From Bacteroidota bacterium (lineage in GTDB: Bacteria > Bacteroidota > Bacteroidia > NS11-12g > UBA955), in NCBI GenBank assembly GCA_018969565.1, contig JAGWYC010000055.1, positions 1-10,096 on the forward strand: a stretch of DNA of 10,096 bases. Reading direction: 5' to 3'. This document shows positions 1 through 6,703 of this stretch, one piece after another; the first letter of the stretch is position 1, and each line of letters starts with the position of its first letter. A model generated the notes under the pieces. The model made no database searches, had not been told where the DNA came from, and worked only from the letters and a program-made list of their open reading frames with translations. The position numbers were made by a program, and so were the translations under genes.

Positions 1-1
1 C

Positions 2-838
2 GGTAAAACAGAACAATACAGCATCTTCCGCAATGCGGCACTGGGTGGGCCATCTGCCGGGAAGGAGGGAAGCCTGAATTTCAGTATTGCACAGGTGCTG
101 ATGGCTAAAATGATGAAAAAATCAGACAGTGCTTCAAAGCCGGGAAATGTAAACCTGATCGATAATCTGAACATCCGCGGAGGTTATAACTTCTTGGCAG
201 ATAGTTTTCAGCTCAGTGATATTCAACTTTCACTCAATACCCGTTTATTAAGCAAGGTCGGTATTCAGTTCGATGCATCCTGGGACCCATATACCCGCGA
301 TGCGAAAGGACGTTCAGTGAATAAGTTCGAATGGACTGTAACCCGCCGCCCCCTGCGCTTTAATCAGTTCCGTTTAAGCCTGAACACGGGCCTCAACCCG
401 GATGTACTGAAAGGTAAAAAAACACCGGCGCAGGCGGCTCGACGCGACCGCTACACGGAAGGAGAGTGGGGAGATATACAAAACCGCTATGGTGACTTCT
501 ATGACTTCAATATCCCTTGGAATCTTTCCCTTAACTACAACTATTCCCTGAACAAGTCAGGATTGAAAACCGTTGTGAATAACGTCATTAATTTCAGTGG
601 GGATCTAAGTCTGACTCCTCAATGGAAGATAGGCTACAACACCGGGTATATTATTAACAAAAAAGCCTTTAGTTTCAGTCAGTTTACGGTAACTCGAGAC
701 CTGCACTGCTGGCAAATCAGTTTTCAGTGGATACCCGATGGATTGAGGAAGAGCTGGGTATTTACCCTCAGCCCGAAATCGGGAATCTTGCAAGACCTCA
801 AGTTGAATAAGAAGGTGTTGTGGAATGAGATCAGGTAG
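2..838 (+). CDS. lptD: LptD-like LPS assembly outer-membrane protein, C-terminal part (5' end outside window)
   Basis: The reading frame is open from base 2 to the TAG at 836-838, so this is the last 278 residues of a longer protein; the GTG at 95 and the ATG at 101 are internal. The residues alternate in amphipathic beta-strand fashion (for example NLSLNYNYSL, WKIGYNTGYI), as in an outer-membrane barrel. The ending, with CWQISFQWIPDGLRKSW followed by SGILQDLKLNKK, resembles the C-terminus of the large Bacteroidota proteins annotated as putative LPS assembly protein LptD. That family forms the outer-membrane translocon that places lipopolysaccharide in the outer leaflet. The N-terminal periplasmic domain is not visible, so the assignment rests on the barrel and tail only. 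It converges on the redoxin gene across a repeat-bearing 141 bp gap. Another large beta-barrel family is the main alternative. Confidence 0.8.
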   Translation, partial: GKTEQYSIFRNAALGGPSAGKEGSLNFSIAQVLMAKMMKKSDSASKPGNVNLIDNLNIRGGYNFLADSFQLSDIQLSLNTRLLSKVGIQFDASWDPYTRDAKGRSVNKFEWTVTRRPLRFNQFRLSLNTGLNPDVLKGKKTPAQAARRDRYTEGEWGDIQNRYGDFYDFNIPWNLSLNYNYSLNKSGLKTVVNNVINFSGDLSLTPQWKIGYNTGYIINKKAFSFSQFTVTRDLHCWQISFQWIPDGLRKSWVFTLSPKSGILQDLKLNKKVLWNEIR

Positions 839-846
839 AATGGTAA

Positions 847-963
847 CTGTCATGGTGAGGCTCTCGAACCATGACAGTATTCGAAACCTCAATGGTTCTA
901 CATCCTCACCATGACAGAACTGCAAGACTGTCCATGGGCACATTCCTAAATGTTCACCATGAC
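847..963. repeat. REP-like palindromic repeat cluster between convergent genes
   Basis: A perfect 14 bp inverted repeat, CTGTCATGGTGAGG at 847-860 and its complement at 904-917, encloses a second 7 bp inverted repeat, GAACCAT at 866-872 and ATGGTTC at 892-898. Seen another way, it is two inverted copies of one unit (14 bp identical, 5 bp variable, 7 bp identical). The first copy also folds alone: 847-856 pairs with 868-877. A third, decayed hairpin follows: GTC-ATGG at 930-937 pairs with CCATGAC at 957-963, and ACATT/AATGT lie inside it. There is no T-run, so it is not a classic intrinsic terminator, though the stems could stop or stabilise transcripts from both converging genes. Position and shape match REP-type extragenic palindromes. 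Confidence 0.75.
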
Positions 964-979
964 TATTTCTTCAAAACCC

Positions 980-1600
980 TCAATCCTTCCACTTAATACT
1001 GCATCCGATGGCTCTGGTTCCAGTAATGGTTACGTTTTTACCTGCCTGGATTTCTGCAATGGCTTCGGCTACAAAATGACGATCCGCCTTGGCAGCGTCT
1101 TCGTAGTTATTGTCAATAGCGCCAACGTATTTCACCACAAGTTTGCCTTTTTCTTTCAGAAGCAGATATACATGAGGGGTTTTCAAGGCTCCGTAGGCTT
1201 TGGCTACGTCCTGGCTACGGTCATACAGGTAGGGAAATGTGTATCCTTTTTCCTGAGCGCGTTTCTGCATGTTGTCGTAGCTGTCATCAGGAACTTTGGC
1301 GCTGTCATTGGGGTTGATGGCAATGACGGGAAATCCCTGCGGTTTGAATTTCTTATCCAGATCAATAATCCGTTGCTCGTATTTAATCGCATAGGGACAA
1401 TGATTGCAGGTAAACACAACAATGAAGCCTTTAGCATCCTTCATATCGGCAAGGCTGAACAGCTTTCCATCTATATTTTTCAAACGGAAATCAGTAGCAG
1501 TGTCTCCAGCAACGTAAGCGGCAGTTTGCTGATTCATTGATAGCCCGACAATTCCGGTGAATGCCAGCAGGGCTGTGGTGTATAGAATATTTCTTTTCAT
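980..1600 (-). CDS. Exported thioredoxin-fold redoxin (AhpC/TSA, PRX-like family)
   Basis: The protein has 206 residues. Residues 1-22 form a signal peptide (KR, then a hydrophobic stretch ending near GLSMNQQTAA), so it should act in the periplasm or be membrane-tethered. A thioredoxin fold follows: DFRLKNIDGKLFSL at about 37-50, the active-site-like motif TCNHC with C65 and C68, and the cis-proline at TP142. The end, GCSIKWK with C200, is a recognisable signature of the small thioredoxin-family proteins related to the peroxiredoxin-like group 1. The CNHCP motif suggests thiol-disulfide or peroxide-linked chemistry; the substrate is unknown. The ATG overlaps the TGA of the upstream tlpA-like gene by 4 bp (ATGA), so the two are probably translationally coupled. 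Family assignment is firm, exact function is not. Confidence 0.88.
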   Translation of the reverse strand: MKRNILYTTALLAFTGIVGLSMNQQTAAYVAGDTATDFRLKNIDGKLFSLADMKDAKGFIVVFTCNHCPYAIKYEQRIIDLDKKFKPQGFPVIAINPNDSAKVPDDSYDNMQKRAQEKGYTFPYLYDRSQDVAKAYGALKTPHVYLLLKEKGKLVVKYVGAIDNNYEDAAKADRHFVAEAIAEIQAGKNVTITGTRAIGCSIKWKD

Positions 1601-2106
1601 GGTTCTTGAATGAATTGAATTAAAGAATTGGTCGTTGGAAATGACTGATCATGAATTTTTTTATGTCCTTTTCCGAGTATAAGTGTGAAGGGAATATTGC
1701 CTTGCCACAACTCAGAAATACCTCTGATCAGCGCATCATGGTCCACTTCGTCTATCAGATAGCCCGGGTTTGTGAAGCCCTTTTTGAGCATTAAAGCAGC
1801 CGCTTTTTCCGAATGTTCTTTCATATCGAAGCTGAAAAAACTGAAATTTACCGGTGCAGAAGCTGCTTTTAAGGCACTATCGGCAGCAAAGAACAAGGGT
1901 AGTTCCTGCACGCATGGTCCGCACCAGGTGGCCCAGAAATTCACCACATGCACCACTTGAGAATCGCATTGATATTCTTTTAGCAATTCGAGAATATCAG
2001 CGGTATGCAAGGGTGTTAGGTTAGCAGTTTCAGCAGGTACATGCTTCTGGCCCTGTACTAATGGACACAACAGGAATAAAGCCGCTGGCAGGAACAGGGC
2101 ACGCAT
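1597..2106 (-). CDS. TlpA/ResA-like exported thiol-disulfide oxidoreductase
   Basis: The protein has 169 residues. A signal peptide spans residues 1-20 (MRALFLPAALFLLCPLVQGQ); its Cys at 14 is not in a good lipobox. A thioredoxin-like domain contains NFWATWCGPC, with the redox pair C62 and C65, and the cis-proline at I138-P139 (NIPFTLILG). This is the TlpA/ResA arrangement: periplasmic proteins that reduce or exchange disulfides, often in cytochrome c maturation or oxidative stress defence. It lies 32 bp downstream of yebC and overlaps the following redoxin by 4 bp, so the three may share a message. A degenerate -7 box (TAACCTTG, 2109-2116) two bases before the ATG could give it a start of its own. 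The client proteins cannot be read from sequence. Confidence 0.87.
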   Translation of the reverse strand: MRALFLPAALFLLCPLVQGQKHVPAETANLTPLHTADILELLKEYQCDSQVVHVVNFWATWCGPCVQELPLFFAADSALKAASAPVNFSFFSFDMKEHSEKAAALMLKKGFTNPGYLIDEVDHDALIRGISELWQGNIPFTLILGKGHKKIHDQSFPTTNSLIQFIQEP

Positions 2107-2138
2107 GGCAAGGTTAACGCCGGATACCCGCGTAATGT

Positions 2139-2858
2139 TCAGCCTTCGATGCGCATATTGTGGAAGACTTTGATGACGTCATCGTCTTCTTCCAGCTTAT
2201 CCAGCAGTTTTTCAACATCTGCACCTTGTTCGGCATTGAGCACCTTGAAATCGGTCGGCAAACGTTCAAATTCAGCAGTGGTGATTTCAAACTTCCGTTC
2301 TTCCAACGCCTTCTGGATATTGCCGAAATCCGTAAACCCGCCGTACATCACGATATGCTCGTCTTCTTCAAACAGTTCATCCACTCCAAAGTCAATCATT
2401 TCCAATTCCAGCTCTTCCAGGCTCATGTTGGGGTTCTTCATCACTTTAAACACACTTTTGCGATCAAACAGGTAGTTCAGAGAGCCGGTAGTACCCACTT
2501 CACCGCCTGACTTGCTGAAATAGGCCCGAACGTTAGCAATCGTTCTGGTTGGGTTATCCGTATTGCATTCCACCACAATGGCAACTTTATGCGGGCCGTT
2601 TCCTTCATAAACCATTTCCTTGAAGTTGTCCACTTCCTTATTTACCGCACGCTGAATGGCACGGTCAATATTATCCTTGGGCATATTGGCTGCCCTGGCA
2701 TTTTGAATGATGGCTCTAAGTCTGGAGTTCGTATCCGGATCGGCACCTCCTTCTTTGGCAGCCGTGGAAATCTCACGACCGAGTTTGGTGAAGACCTTAG
2801 CCATGCTGGCCCAGCGCTTAAACTTGCGCTCTTTGCGGAATTCAAAAGCACGTCCCAT
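2139..2858 (-). CDS. yebC: YebC/PmpR family (TACO1-like) regulator of transcription or translation
   Basis: The protein has 239 residues, the usual length for the family. It opens with MGRAFEFRKERKFKRW, the typical Bacteroidota form of the YebC start, then FTKLGREISTAAKEGGADPDTNSRLR and NARAANMPKDNIDRAI, the most conserved YebC block. The middle domain carries YEGNGPHKVAIVVECNTDNPTRT. An in-frame ATG at 2924 would add 22 residues unlike any YebC start, and a -7 promoter box lies inside that extension, so the ATG at 2858 is chosen. YebC proteins were described as DNA-binding regulators (PmpR); recent work on relatives links them to ribosomes and translation of difficult motifs. It diverges from the DUF1569 gene and probably leads the tlpA-redoxin cluster. 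Confidence 0.95.
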   Translation of the reverse strand: MGRAFEFRKERKFKRWASMAKVFTKLGREISTAAKEGGADPDTNSRLRAIIQNARAANMPKDNIDRAIQRAVNKEVDNFKEMVYEGNGPHKVAIVVECNTDNPTRTIANVRAYFSKSGGEVGTTGSLNYLFDRKSVFKVMKNPNMSLEELELEMIDFGVDELFEEDEHIVMYGGFTDFGNIQKALEERKFEITTAEFERLPTDFKVLNAEQGADVEKLLDKLEEDDDVIKVFHNMRIEG

Positions 2859-2862
2859 GCGG

Positions 2863-2870
2863 CAAAGATA
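2863..2870 (-). promoter_or_regulatory. Bacteroidota -7 box of yebC
   Basis: Read on the minus strand this is TATCTTTG, an exact match to the Bacteroidota -7 consensus TAnnTTTG. It is followed by CCGC and then the yebC ATG, only four bases later. A transcript starting the usual few bases past the box would begin at or next to the ATG. No convincing TTG -33 element is seen 17-23 bp upstream, so the call rests on the -7 match and its placement. Confidence 0.65.
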
Positions 2871-2913
2871 CACAGGCCCGCAGTGAAGAATAAATACTTC
2901 TCCAAGGGTTTGA

Positions 2914-2921
2914 TAACTTCG
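2914..2921 (+). promoter_or_regulatory. Probable -7 box of the DUF1569 gene
   Basis: TAACTTCG matches TAnnTTTG at all but one fixed position (C for the third T), the same variant seen before rnhB. One base separates it from the first ATG at 2923 and four bases from the second ATG at 2926; the four-base spacing equals that of yebC and rnhB. No -33 TTG is visible at the right distance. It is divergent from, and about 45 bp away from, the yebC box. Confidence 0.45.
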
Positions 2922-2922
2922 C

Positions 2923-3396
2923 ATGATGAATCAGGTTAAAAGTATTCCGAATATGTTCCATCCTGATACGGTTGCGGGCTTGCATGCGCGGCTGGATATG
3001 CTGAACAGCGATACCGGGCGCTTATGGGGGAAAATGACCGTGTCTCAGATGCTGGCTCACTGTTGTATCCCGTTCGAACAAGCATTGGGCATGCGCAGCG
3101 ACGGTCCCGGTATATTTATGAAGTTAATCCTGCGCAGTTTCTTCCGGAAGAGTATGGTCAACGAAGTTCCTTATCGTCAGAATTTGCCCACGGCACCATC
3201 TTTTGTTATTGACGATGAGCGCAATATAGAAGAAGAGCGTGGTCGCCTGAAAATGTTGCTTGACCGGTTCAGTAAGCTGGGAGCGGCCGCTTTTGAAGGA
3301 AAAAAACAAATCAGCCTGGGATCGCTCAGTGCCCGGGAATGGAACAACCTGATGTACAAACATCTGGACCATCACCTGCGGCAGTTTGGCGTTTGA
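2923..3396 (+). CDS. DUF1569 family protein (DinB-like fold)
   Basis: The protein has 157 residues with no signal peptide. It shows the DUF1569 signatures: RLWGKMTVSQMLAHC at about residues 33-47 and, at the C-terminus, LSAREWNNLMYKHLDHHLRQFGV. The histidines H46, H149 and the pair H152-H153 are placed as in DinB-like four-helix proteins that bind a metal. The biochemical role of the family is not established; related DinB-fold enzymes are metal-dependent transferases in low-molecular-weight thiol chemistry. Two ATGs stand in tandem (2923 and 2926); spacing to the -7 box slightly favours the second, which removes one residue. The gene ends 13 bp before the convergent purL stop, with no terminator between them. 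Confidence 0.85.
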   Translation: MMNQVKSIPNMFHPDTVAGLHARLDMLNSDTGRLWGKMTVSQMLAHCCIPFEQALGMRSDGPGIFMKLILRSFFRKSMVNEVPYRQNLPTAPSFVIDDERNIEEERGRLKMLLDRFSKLGAAAFEGKKQISLGSLSAREWNNLMYKHLDHHLRQFGV

Positions 3397-3409
3397 ACAT
3401 CAAGGCCGT

Positions 3410-5629
3410 TCAACGTCTTTCAAGCAGTTTTTCAATGGCTTGGTCGTACGCTGTGGCGAAGTCTTTCACCGTACCCCAGTCTTCATCATCCACAAGCAGA
3501 TGCCCGGGAATTGTGCGACCAATCACCGTACAAGGTACACCGTGCATCTCGGCAATCTGTTCGATCATCGCTAAATCTTCTTCCCCGGAAACAGTCATAA
3601 TGGCCCGGCTCTGAGATTCACCGAACAGCCAGGCATCTTTGCGAATAACCGGATTGGAATGTATCCTGAAGCCAATATTTCCGGCTTTAGCAGATTCCAT
3701 CAGGCTGATAAATAATCCGCCTTCACTGATGTCGTGGCAGCTTTGCACTTGAGCACTACGTATCATCTGTTTCAAAGCCTGTTGTAAGGCAAACTCATGA
3801 TCCAGGTTGAATTCAGGGCAAGGGGAATAGGCGACTTTGTGATACTTGGCAAGATATTGACTGCTGCCGATGTCTTCATGCTGATGTCCTAACAGCACAA
3901 TGGGATGTCCGGGTGCTTTAAAATCCAGTGTGGTGATGTATTCCTGGCGTTCAATAACGCCCACCATGCCTATGGTAGGTGTTGGGTAAACGGCAGTTCC
4001 GTCGCTGCTTTGGTTATAGAAACTCACATTGCCTCCGGTTACCGGAGTGTCGAATTTCCGACAGGCTTTGCCCATGCCGTCAATGGCGTGTTTAAACTGG
4101 AAATAAACCTCCTTATTGTAAGGGTTTCCAAAATTCAGGCAATTGGTGATGGCTGTGGGTTCTCCACCGCTGCAAACAATGTTTCTTGCGGCTTCTGACA
4201 CGGCGATTTGTGTGCCCTTATCAGGGTCGGCGTAGATATAGCGACTGTTGCAGTCAACGGTTAGTGCCAGACTTTTTTCCGTTCCTTTAATTTTTACCAC
4301 TGCTGCATCACTGGGGCGATTGGTGCTCTGCATCACGGTACCTACCATGCTGTCGTATTGCCTGTATATCCAACGTTTGCTGGCAATATTCGGCTCGGCT
4401 GCCAGGAACAATGCTACCTCTTTCAGATTTTGGGGAATGTCAATTTGATTCTGATGGAAGGCTTCAATATGCCTGAAATAGCCGGGGGTTTCCCATTCGC
4501 GTTTGTACACGGGAGCTCCTCCGCCGAGCACCAGGCTTTCCGCAGGTATGTCACCTTCCAGATGCCCATTCATGAAATAACGCACCCTGCCGGTGTCGGT
4601 AACCACACCTATTTGCGCAAAAGTGATTTCCCATTTGCGGAATACGGCTTCGGCCTCAGCTTCTAAACCTTTTTTTACTACCACAAGCATGCGTTCCTGA
4701 CTTTCACTCAGCAGGATTTCCCAGGGTTTCATGTCGCTCTGACGCAGCGGTACTTTGTCGAGCCACACATCCATACCGGTACCACTTTTTGCACTCATTT
4801 CGCTGGTGGAACAGGTGATTCCTGCCGCGCCCATATCCTGGATGCCCACCACTGCTCCGGTATCAATCAGTTCCATGGTGGCTTCCAGGATCAGCTTTTC
4901 CCAAAAGGGGTCGCCAACCTGAACGCTGGGTAAATCATTGGCTGCGTCTTCGCCGATGTCTTTCGATGCAAAAGCAGCACCGTGAATTCCATCCTTGCCT
5001 GTGGCTGATCCAAAGATGTACACAGGATTACCGGGGCCTTCAGCGGAAGCACTTACCGTTTTACCCGCTTCGACCAATCCAACGCTCATGGCATTTACCA
5101 GTATATTGGTTTCGTAGCAGTCGTCGAAATACACTTCACCGCCTACCGTTGGAATACCAAAGGCATTGCCATAATCTCCTATGCCTTTCACCACACCTTT
5201 CAGCAACCATTGTGTGCGTTCGGTGTTGATATTGCCAAAGCGCAGAGAGTTCAGTTGGGCGATGGGTCTTGCACCCATGGAAAATACATCGCGATTAATT
5301 CCACCTACGCCTGTTGCCGCTCCCTGATAGGGTTCAATGGCGCTGGGATGGTTATGACTTTCTATTTTGAAACAGCAGGCAAGTCCATCGCCAATATCCA
5401 CCAAACCCGCATTTTCTTCACCGGCCTTAGTAAGCAGTTTGCTTCCTTCTCGGGGAAGCGTTTTCAGCCAGGTAATGGAATTCTTGTAACTGCAATGTTC
5501 ACTCCACATCACAGAATACACACTCAGTTCATTGAAGTTGGGGGTTCTGCCCAGGATTTCCTTGATTTTCTCAAATTCTTCAGGGAGTAGTCCCAGTTCT
5601 TGTGCTTGTTCCAGAGTCGCTAACTGCAT
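3410..5629 (-). CDS. purL: Phosphoribosylformylglycinamidine synthase, large subunit PurL (small-type)
   Basis: PurL catalyses the ATP-dependent conversion of FGAR to FGAM, the fourth step of purine synthesis. At 739 residues it is the short PurL type, which needs separate PurQ (glutaminase) and PurS partners; neither is in this window. Seen motifs: MWSEHCSYKNS with H45, KIESHNHPS around 89-96, GVGGINRDVFSMGARP at about 107-122, QDMGAAGITCSTSEM, and the second-half repeat with TGGNVSFYNQ and SCHDISEGGL, in line with the duplicated AIR-synthase-like fold. An in-frame ATG at 5656 would add nine residues (MLIHYLCPC), but the -7 box lies inside that stretch, so the start MQLATLEQA at 5629 is preferred. 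Cytoplasmic. It stands alone here, with no operon partner. Confidence 0.97.
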   Translation of the reverse strand: MQLATLEQAQELGLLPEEFEKIKEILGRTPNFNELSVYSVMWSEHCSYKNSITWLKTLPREGSKLLTKAGEENAGLVDIGDGLACCFKIESHNHPSAIEPYQGAATGVGGINRDVFSMGARPIAQLNSLRFGNINTERTQWLLKGVVKGIGDYGNAFGIPTVGGEVYFDDCYETNILVNAMSVGLVEAGKTVSASAEGPGNPVYIFGSATGKDGIHGAAFASKDIGEDAANDLPSVQVGDPFWEKLILEATMELIDTGAVVGIQDMGAAGITCSTSEMSAKSGTGMDVWLDKVPLRQSDMKPWEILLSESQERMLVVVKKGLEAEAEAVFRKWEITFAQIGVVTDTGRVRYFMNGHLEGDIPAESLVLGGGAPVYKREWETPGYFRHIEAFHQNQIDIPQNLKEVALFLAAEPNIASKRWIYRQYDSMVGTVMQSTNRPSDAAVVKIKGTEKSLALTVDCNSRYIYADPDKGTQIAVSEAARNIVCSGGEPTAITNCLNFGNPYNKEVYFQFKHAIDGMGKACRKFDTPVTGGNVSFYNQSSDGTAVYPTPTIGMVGVIERQEYITTLDFKAPGHPIVLLGHQHEDIGSSQYLAKYHKVAYSPCPEFNLDHEFALQQALKQMIRSAQVQSCHDISEGGLFISLMESAKAGNIGFRIHSNPVIRKDAWLFGESQSRAIMTVSGEEDLAMIEQIAEMHGVPCTVIGRTIPGHLLVDDEDWGTVKDFATAYDQAIEKLLERR

Positions 5630-5636
5630 GCAGGGG

Positions 5637-5644
5637 CAAAGGTA
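5637..5644 (-). promoter_or_regulatory. Bacteroidota -7 box of purL
   Basis: On the minus strand this is TACCTTTG, an exact TAnnTTTG match, followed by CCCCTGC and the purL ATG seven bases later. No good TTG lies 17-23 bp upstream. The 5' leader would be at most a few bases, which leaves no room for a purine riboswitch. Regulation, if any, must act on initiation or later. Confidence 0.6.
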
Positions 5645-5851
5645 ATGGATAAGCAAGGCTCAGCGGAAATGGCTGATATACATAAGGTTCAACGAGTGTT
5701 CGTGCGGCTGCCGGGTATTCATGCCGGAGCAGCAAGGAAAAAGAAGCCAGAAACATTTATACCTGCATATTGTTCTTTGATGCACTAACATAGAGCAGCG
5801 CACGCAGGATCCCTACGGAAATATGATTTCTGTCATGATTTAAGCTGTTTG
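5645..5851. other. Gene-free upstream region between purL and the candidate ncRNA
   Basis: I see no supported gene here. A 39-codon + strand frame (5669-5788, many basic residues) lacks a promoter box, a ribosome site and any recognisable family. Short minus-strand frames near 5650-5720 are no better. The stretch may hold upstream promoter or operator sequence for purL or the ncRNA, but no clear inverted repeat or binding site stands out. Confidence 0.5.
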
Positions 5852-5867
5852 TAATTTTGTACTTTTG
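5852..5867 (+). promoter_or_regulatory. Double -7 box of the candidate ncRNA
   Basis: Two back-to-back exact matches to TAnnTTTG, TAATTTTG (5852-5859) and TACTTTTG (5860-5867), form a tandem 8 bp repeat; GCTGTTTG at 5844-5851 carries TTTG in the same phase. The only -33 candidate is a weak CTG at 5830-5832, 19 bp before the first box. Nothing downstream on this strand is a convincing protein start, so the promoter most likely serves the RNA that ends at the terminator near 6004. Confidence 0.65.
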
Positions 5868-6004
5868 CAGCCGCAAGGCGTAGTCCTTCATCGTTCACTT
5901 TGAATTGATTCCCTGCATTCATGCGGGCGTTCATAAAAGCCGCACCTGGAGGGGGTGTTTGACGAGGCCATCTTCGCAGCAATGCGGAGGTGGCTTCATT
6001 TTTT
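5868..6004 (+). ncRNA. Candidate small non-coding RNA, about 135 nt, family not recognised
   Basis: This stretch sits between a double -7 promoter box and a strong intrinsic terminator, with no supported reading frame on the + strand. Several local stems can form: GCC-GCAA-GGC near 5870-5879; CCC(U)GCA-UUCA-UGCGGG at 5911-5927; and GCACC/GGUGU at 5942-5958, closed by the loop UGGAGGG. UGCGG at 5922-5926 can pair instead with GCCGC at 5939-5943, so two folds compete. CCGCA occurs twice (near 5871 and 5941) and its complement UGCGG twice. The 5' end is inferred from the box. I could not match it to tmRNA, SRP RNA, RNase P or a known riboswitch; a divergent 6S RNA is possible. A 33-codon minus-strand frame (5833-5934) is the main competing reading. 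Confidence 0.6.
5964..6004 (+). terminator. Intrinsic terminator of the candidate ncRNA
   Basis: A 15 bp stem pairs 5964-5978 with 5983-5997 (GAGGCCATC with GGTGGCTTC, TTCGCA with TGCGGA, a few G-U pairs) around the tetraloop GCAA, a GNRA loop. Six T residues follow at 5999-6004. The T-run lies only on the + strand side, so it terminates rightward transcription and not the leftward rnhB message. Confidence 0.85.
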
Positions 6005-6099
6005 ATAATCCATGTGTTTCTGGTAATTAGTGATTATATAATCCATTTGACATAAGTGTTTTTTTAATTTTTTAAATGGGAAATATAAACATCCATAAA
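6005..6099. other. AT-rich spacer with a short direct repeat and a palindrome
   Basis: This very AT-rich stretch separates the ncRNA terminator from the rnhB stop. TATAATCCATGTG at 6004-6016 recurs as TATAATCCATTTG at 6037-6049 (12 of 13 identical, 33 bp apart), and the second copy overlaps a perfect 12 bp palindrome, GATTATATAATC (6032-6043). T-runs and A-runs flank 6060-6075. No gene, promoter match or GC-rich terminator for rnhB is visible. The repeats might bind a protein or may be chance in AT-rich DNA. Confidence 0.4.
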
Positions 6100-6699
6100 T
6101 CACCAGATGGCCAATTGCCCCGGCAACAATCGGAAACTTTTACGGTGGTGCTCTGTAATACCAAATTCGTGTATGGCTGCCCTATGGGACTTTGTCGGAT
6201 AACCGGCATTTTGATTCCAATGATATTCAGGGAACAGGGAATGCAGCGTTTCCATGAATTCGTCTCGATGTGTTTTTGCCAGAATGCTTGCAGCAGCAAT
6301 GGAAACAAAGCGGCCATCGCCTTTGATTTCCGTTCGGTGGGGTATGTCCTTGTAGGTTCTGAACTTATTGCCGTCCACCAAGATTAGGGCAGGGCTTACA
6401 GCCAACTGATCCAAGGCCCGATGCATAGCGGTAATTGAGGCCTGGAGGATGTTTATACGGTCAATTTCTTCAGGAGCAACCATGGCCACGGCCCAATGCA
6501 AGGCTTCCCGCTCGATTATTTCCCGAAGCAGTTCCCTTTTTTTGCGTGATAGTTGTTTGCTGTCGTTTAGCATTGGATGAGTCCAACCATCAGGCAGGAT
6601 GACAGCCGCAGCGCAAACCGGGCCGGCCAGACAGCCGCGACCGGCTTCATCGCAACCCGCTTCCGGAGTGAAACCCTGACTACCCGGTAATACCAGCAT
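6100..6699 (-). CDS. rnhB: Ribonuclease HII
   Basis: RNase HII cuts the RNA strand of RNA-DNA hybrids and nicks at single ribonucleotides in DNA. The protein has 199 residues, the normal length. The first motif, AGCDEAGRGCLAGPV at about 14-28, gives D17 and E18; ILVDGNKF gives D109; KGDGRFVSIAAASILAK gives D128. These four match the catalytic carboxylates of the family. The downstream block THRDEFM and AGYPTKSH are also typical. The ATG at 6699 is the only plausible start and sits four bases after a -7-like box. It is divergent from the methyltransferase operon, with only about 60 bp carrying both promoters. Confidence 0.96.
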   Translation of the reverse strand: MLVLPGSQGFTPEAGCDEAGRGCLAGPVCAAAVILPDGWTHPMLNDSKQLSRKKRELLREIIEREALHWAVAMVAPEEIDRINILQASITAMHRALDQLAVSPALILVDGNKFRTYKDIPHRTEIKGDGRFVSIAAASILAKTHRDEFMETLHSLFPEYHWNQNAGYPTKSHRAAIHEFGITEHHRKSFRLLPGQLAIW

Positions 6700-6703
6700 G
6701 TGG

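Noticed and set aside
950..1540. 196-codon + strand frame opposite the redoxin gene
   Set aside because: The minus strand encodes a clear redoxin with signal peptide, CNHC and GCSIKWK; the + frame has no family features.
2859..2924. 22-residue N-terminal extension of YebC
   Set aside because: The family start MGRAFEFRK is at 2858 and the extension contains the promoter box.
2160..2939. Long + strand frames opposite yebC
   Set aside because: Shadows of the conserved YebC coding sequence; no own motifs.
5210..5590. 126-codon + strand frame inside purL
   Set aside because: It is antisense to the well-conserved N-terminal half of PurL and shows no domain of its own.
5669..5788. + strand 39-codon frame (MADIHKVQRV...)
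   Set aside because: No promoter box, no recognisable domain, and a composition that could arise by chance; no supporting context.
5630..5850. Purine riboswitch or tRNA upstream of purL
   Set aside because: The -7 box leaves a leader of only a few bases, and no tRNA cloverleaf or purine aptamer core can be seen; GGTTCAAC near 5687 lacks the surrounding stems.
5833..5934. Minus-strand 33-codon frame beginning MNARMNAGNQFK
   Set aside because: It reads protein-like, but it has no -7 box or ribosome site, matches no family I know, and lies opposite a promoter and structured RNA with a + strand terminator. Kept only as an alternative to the ncRNA.
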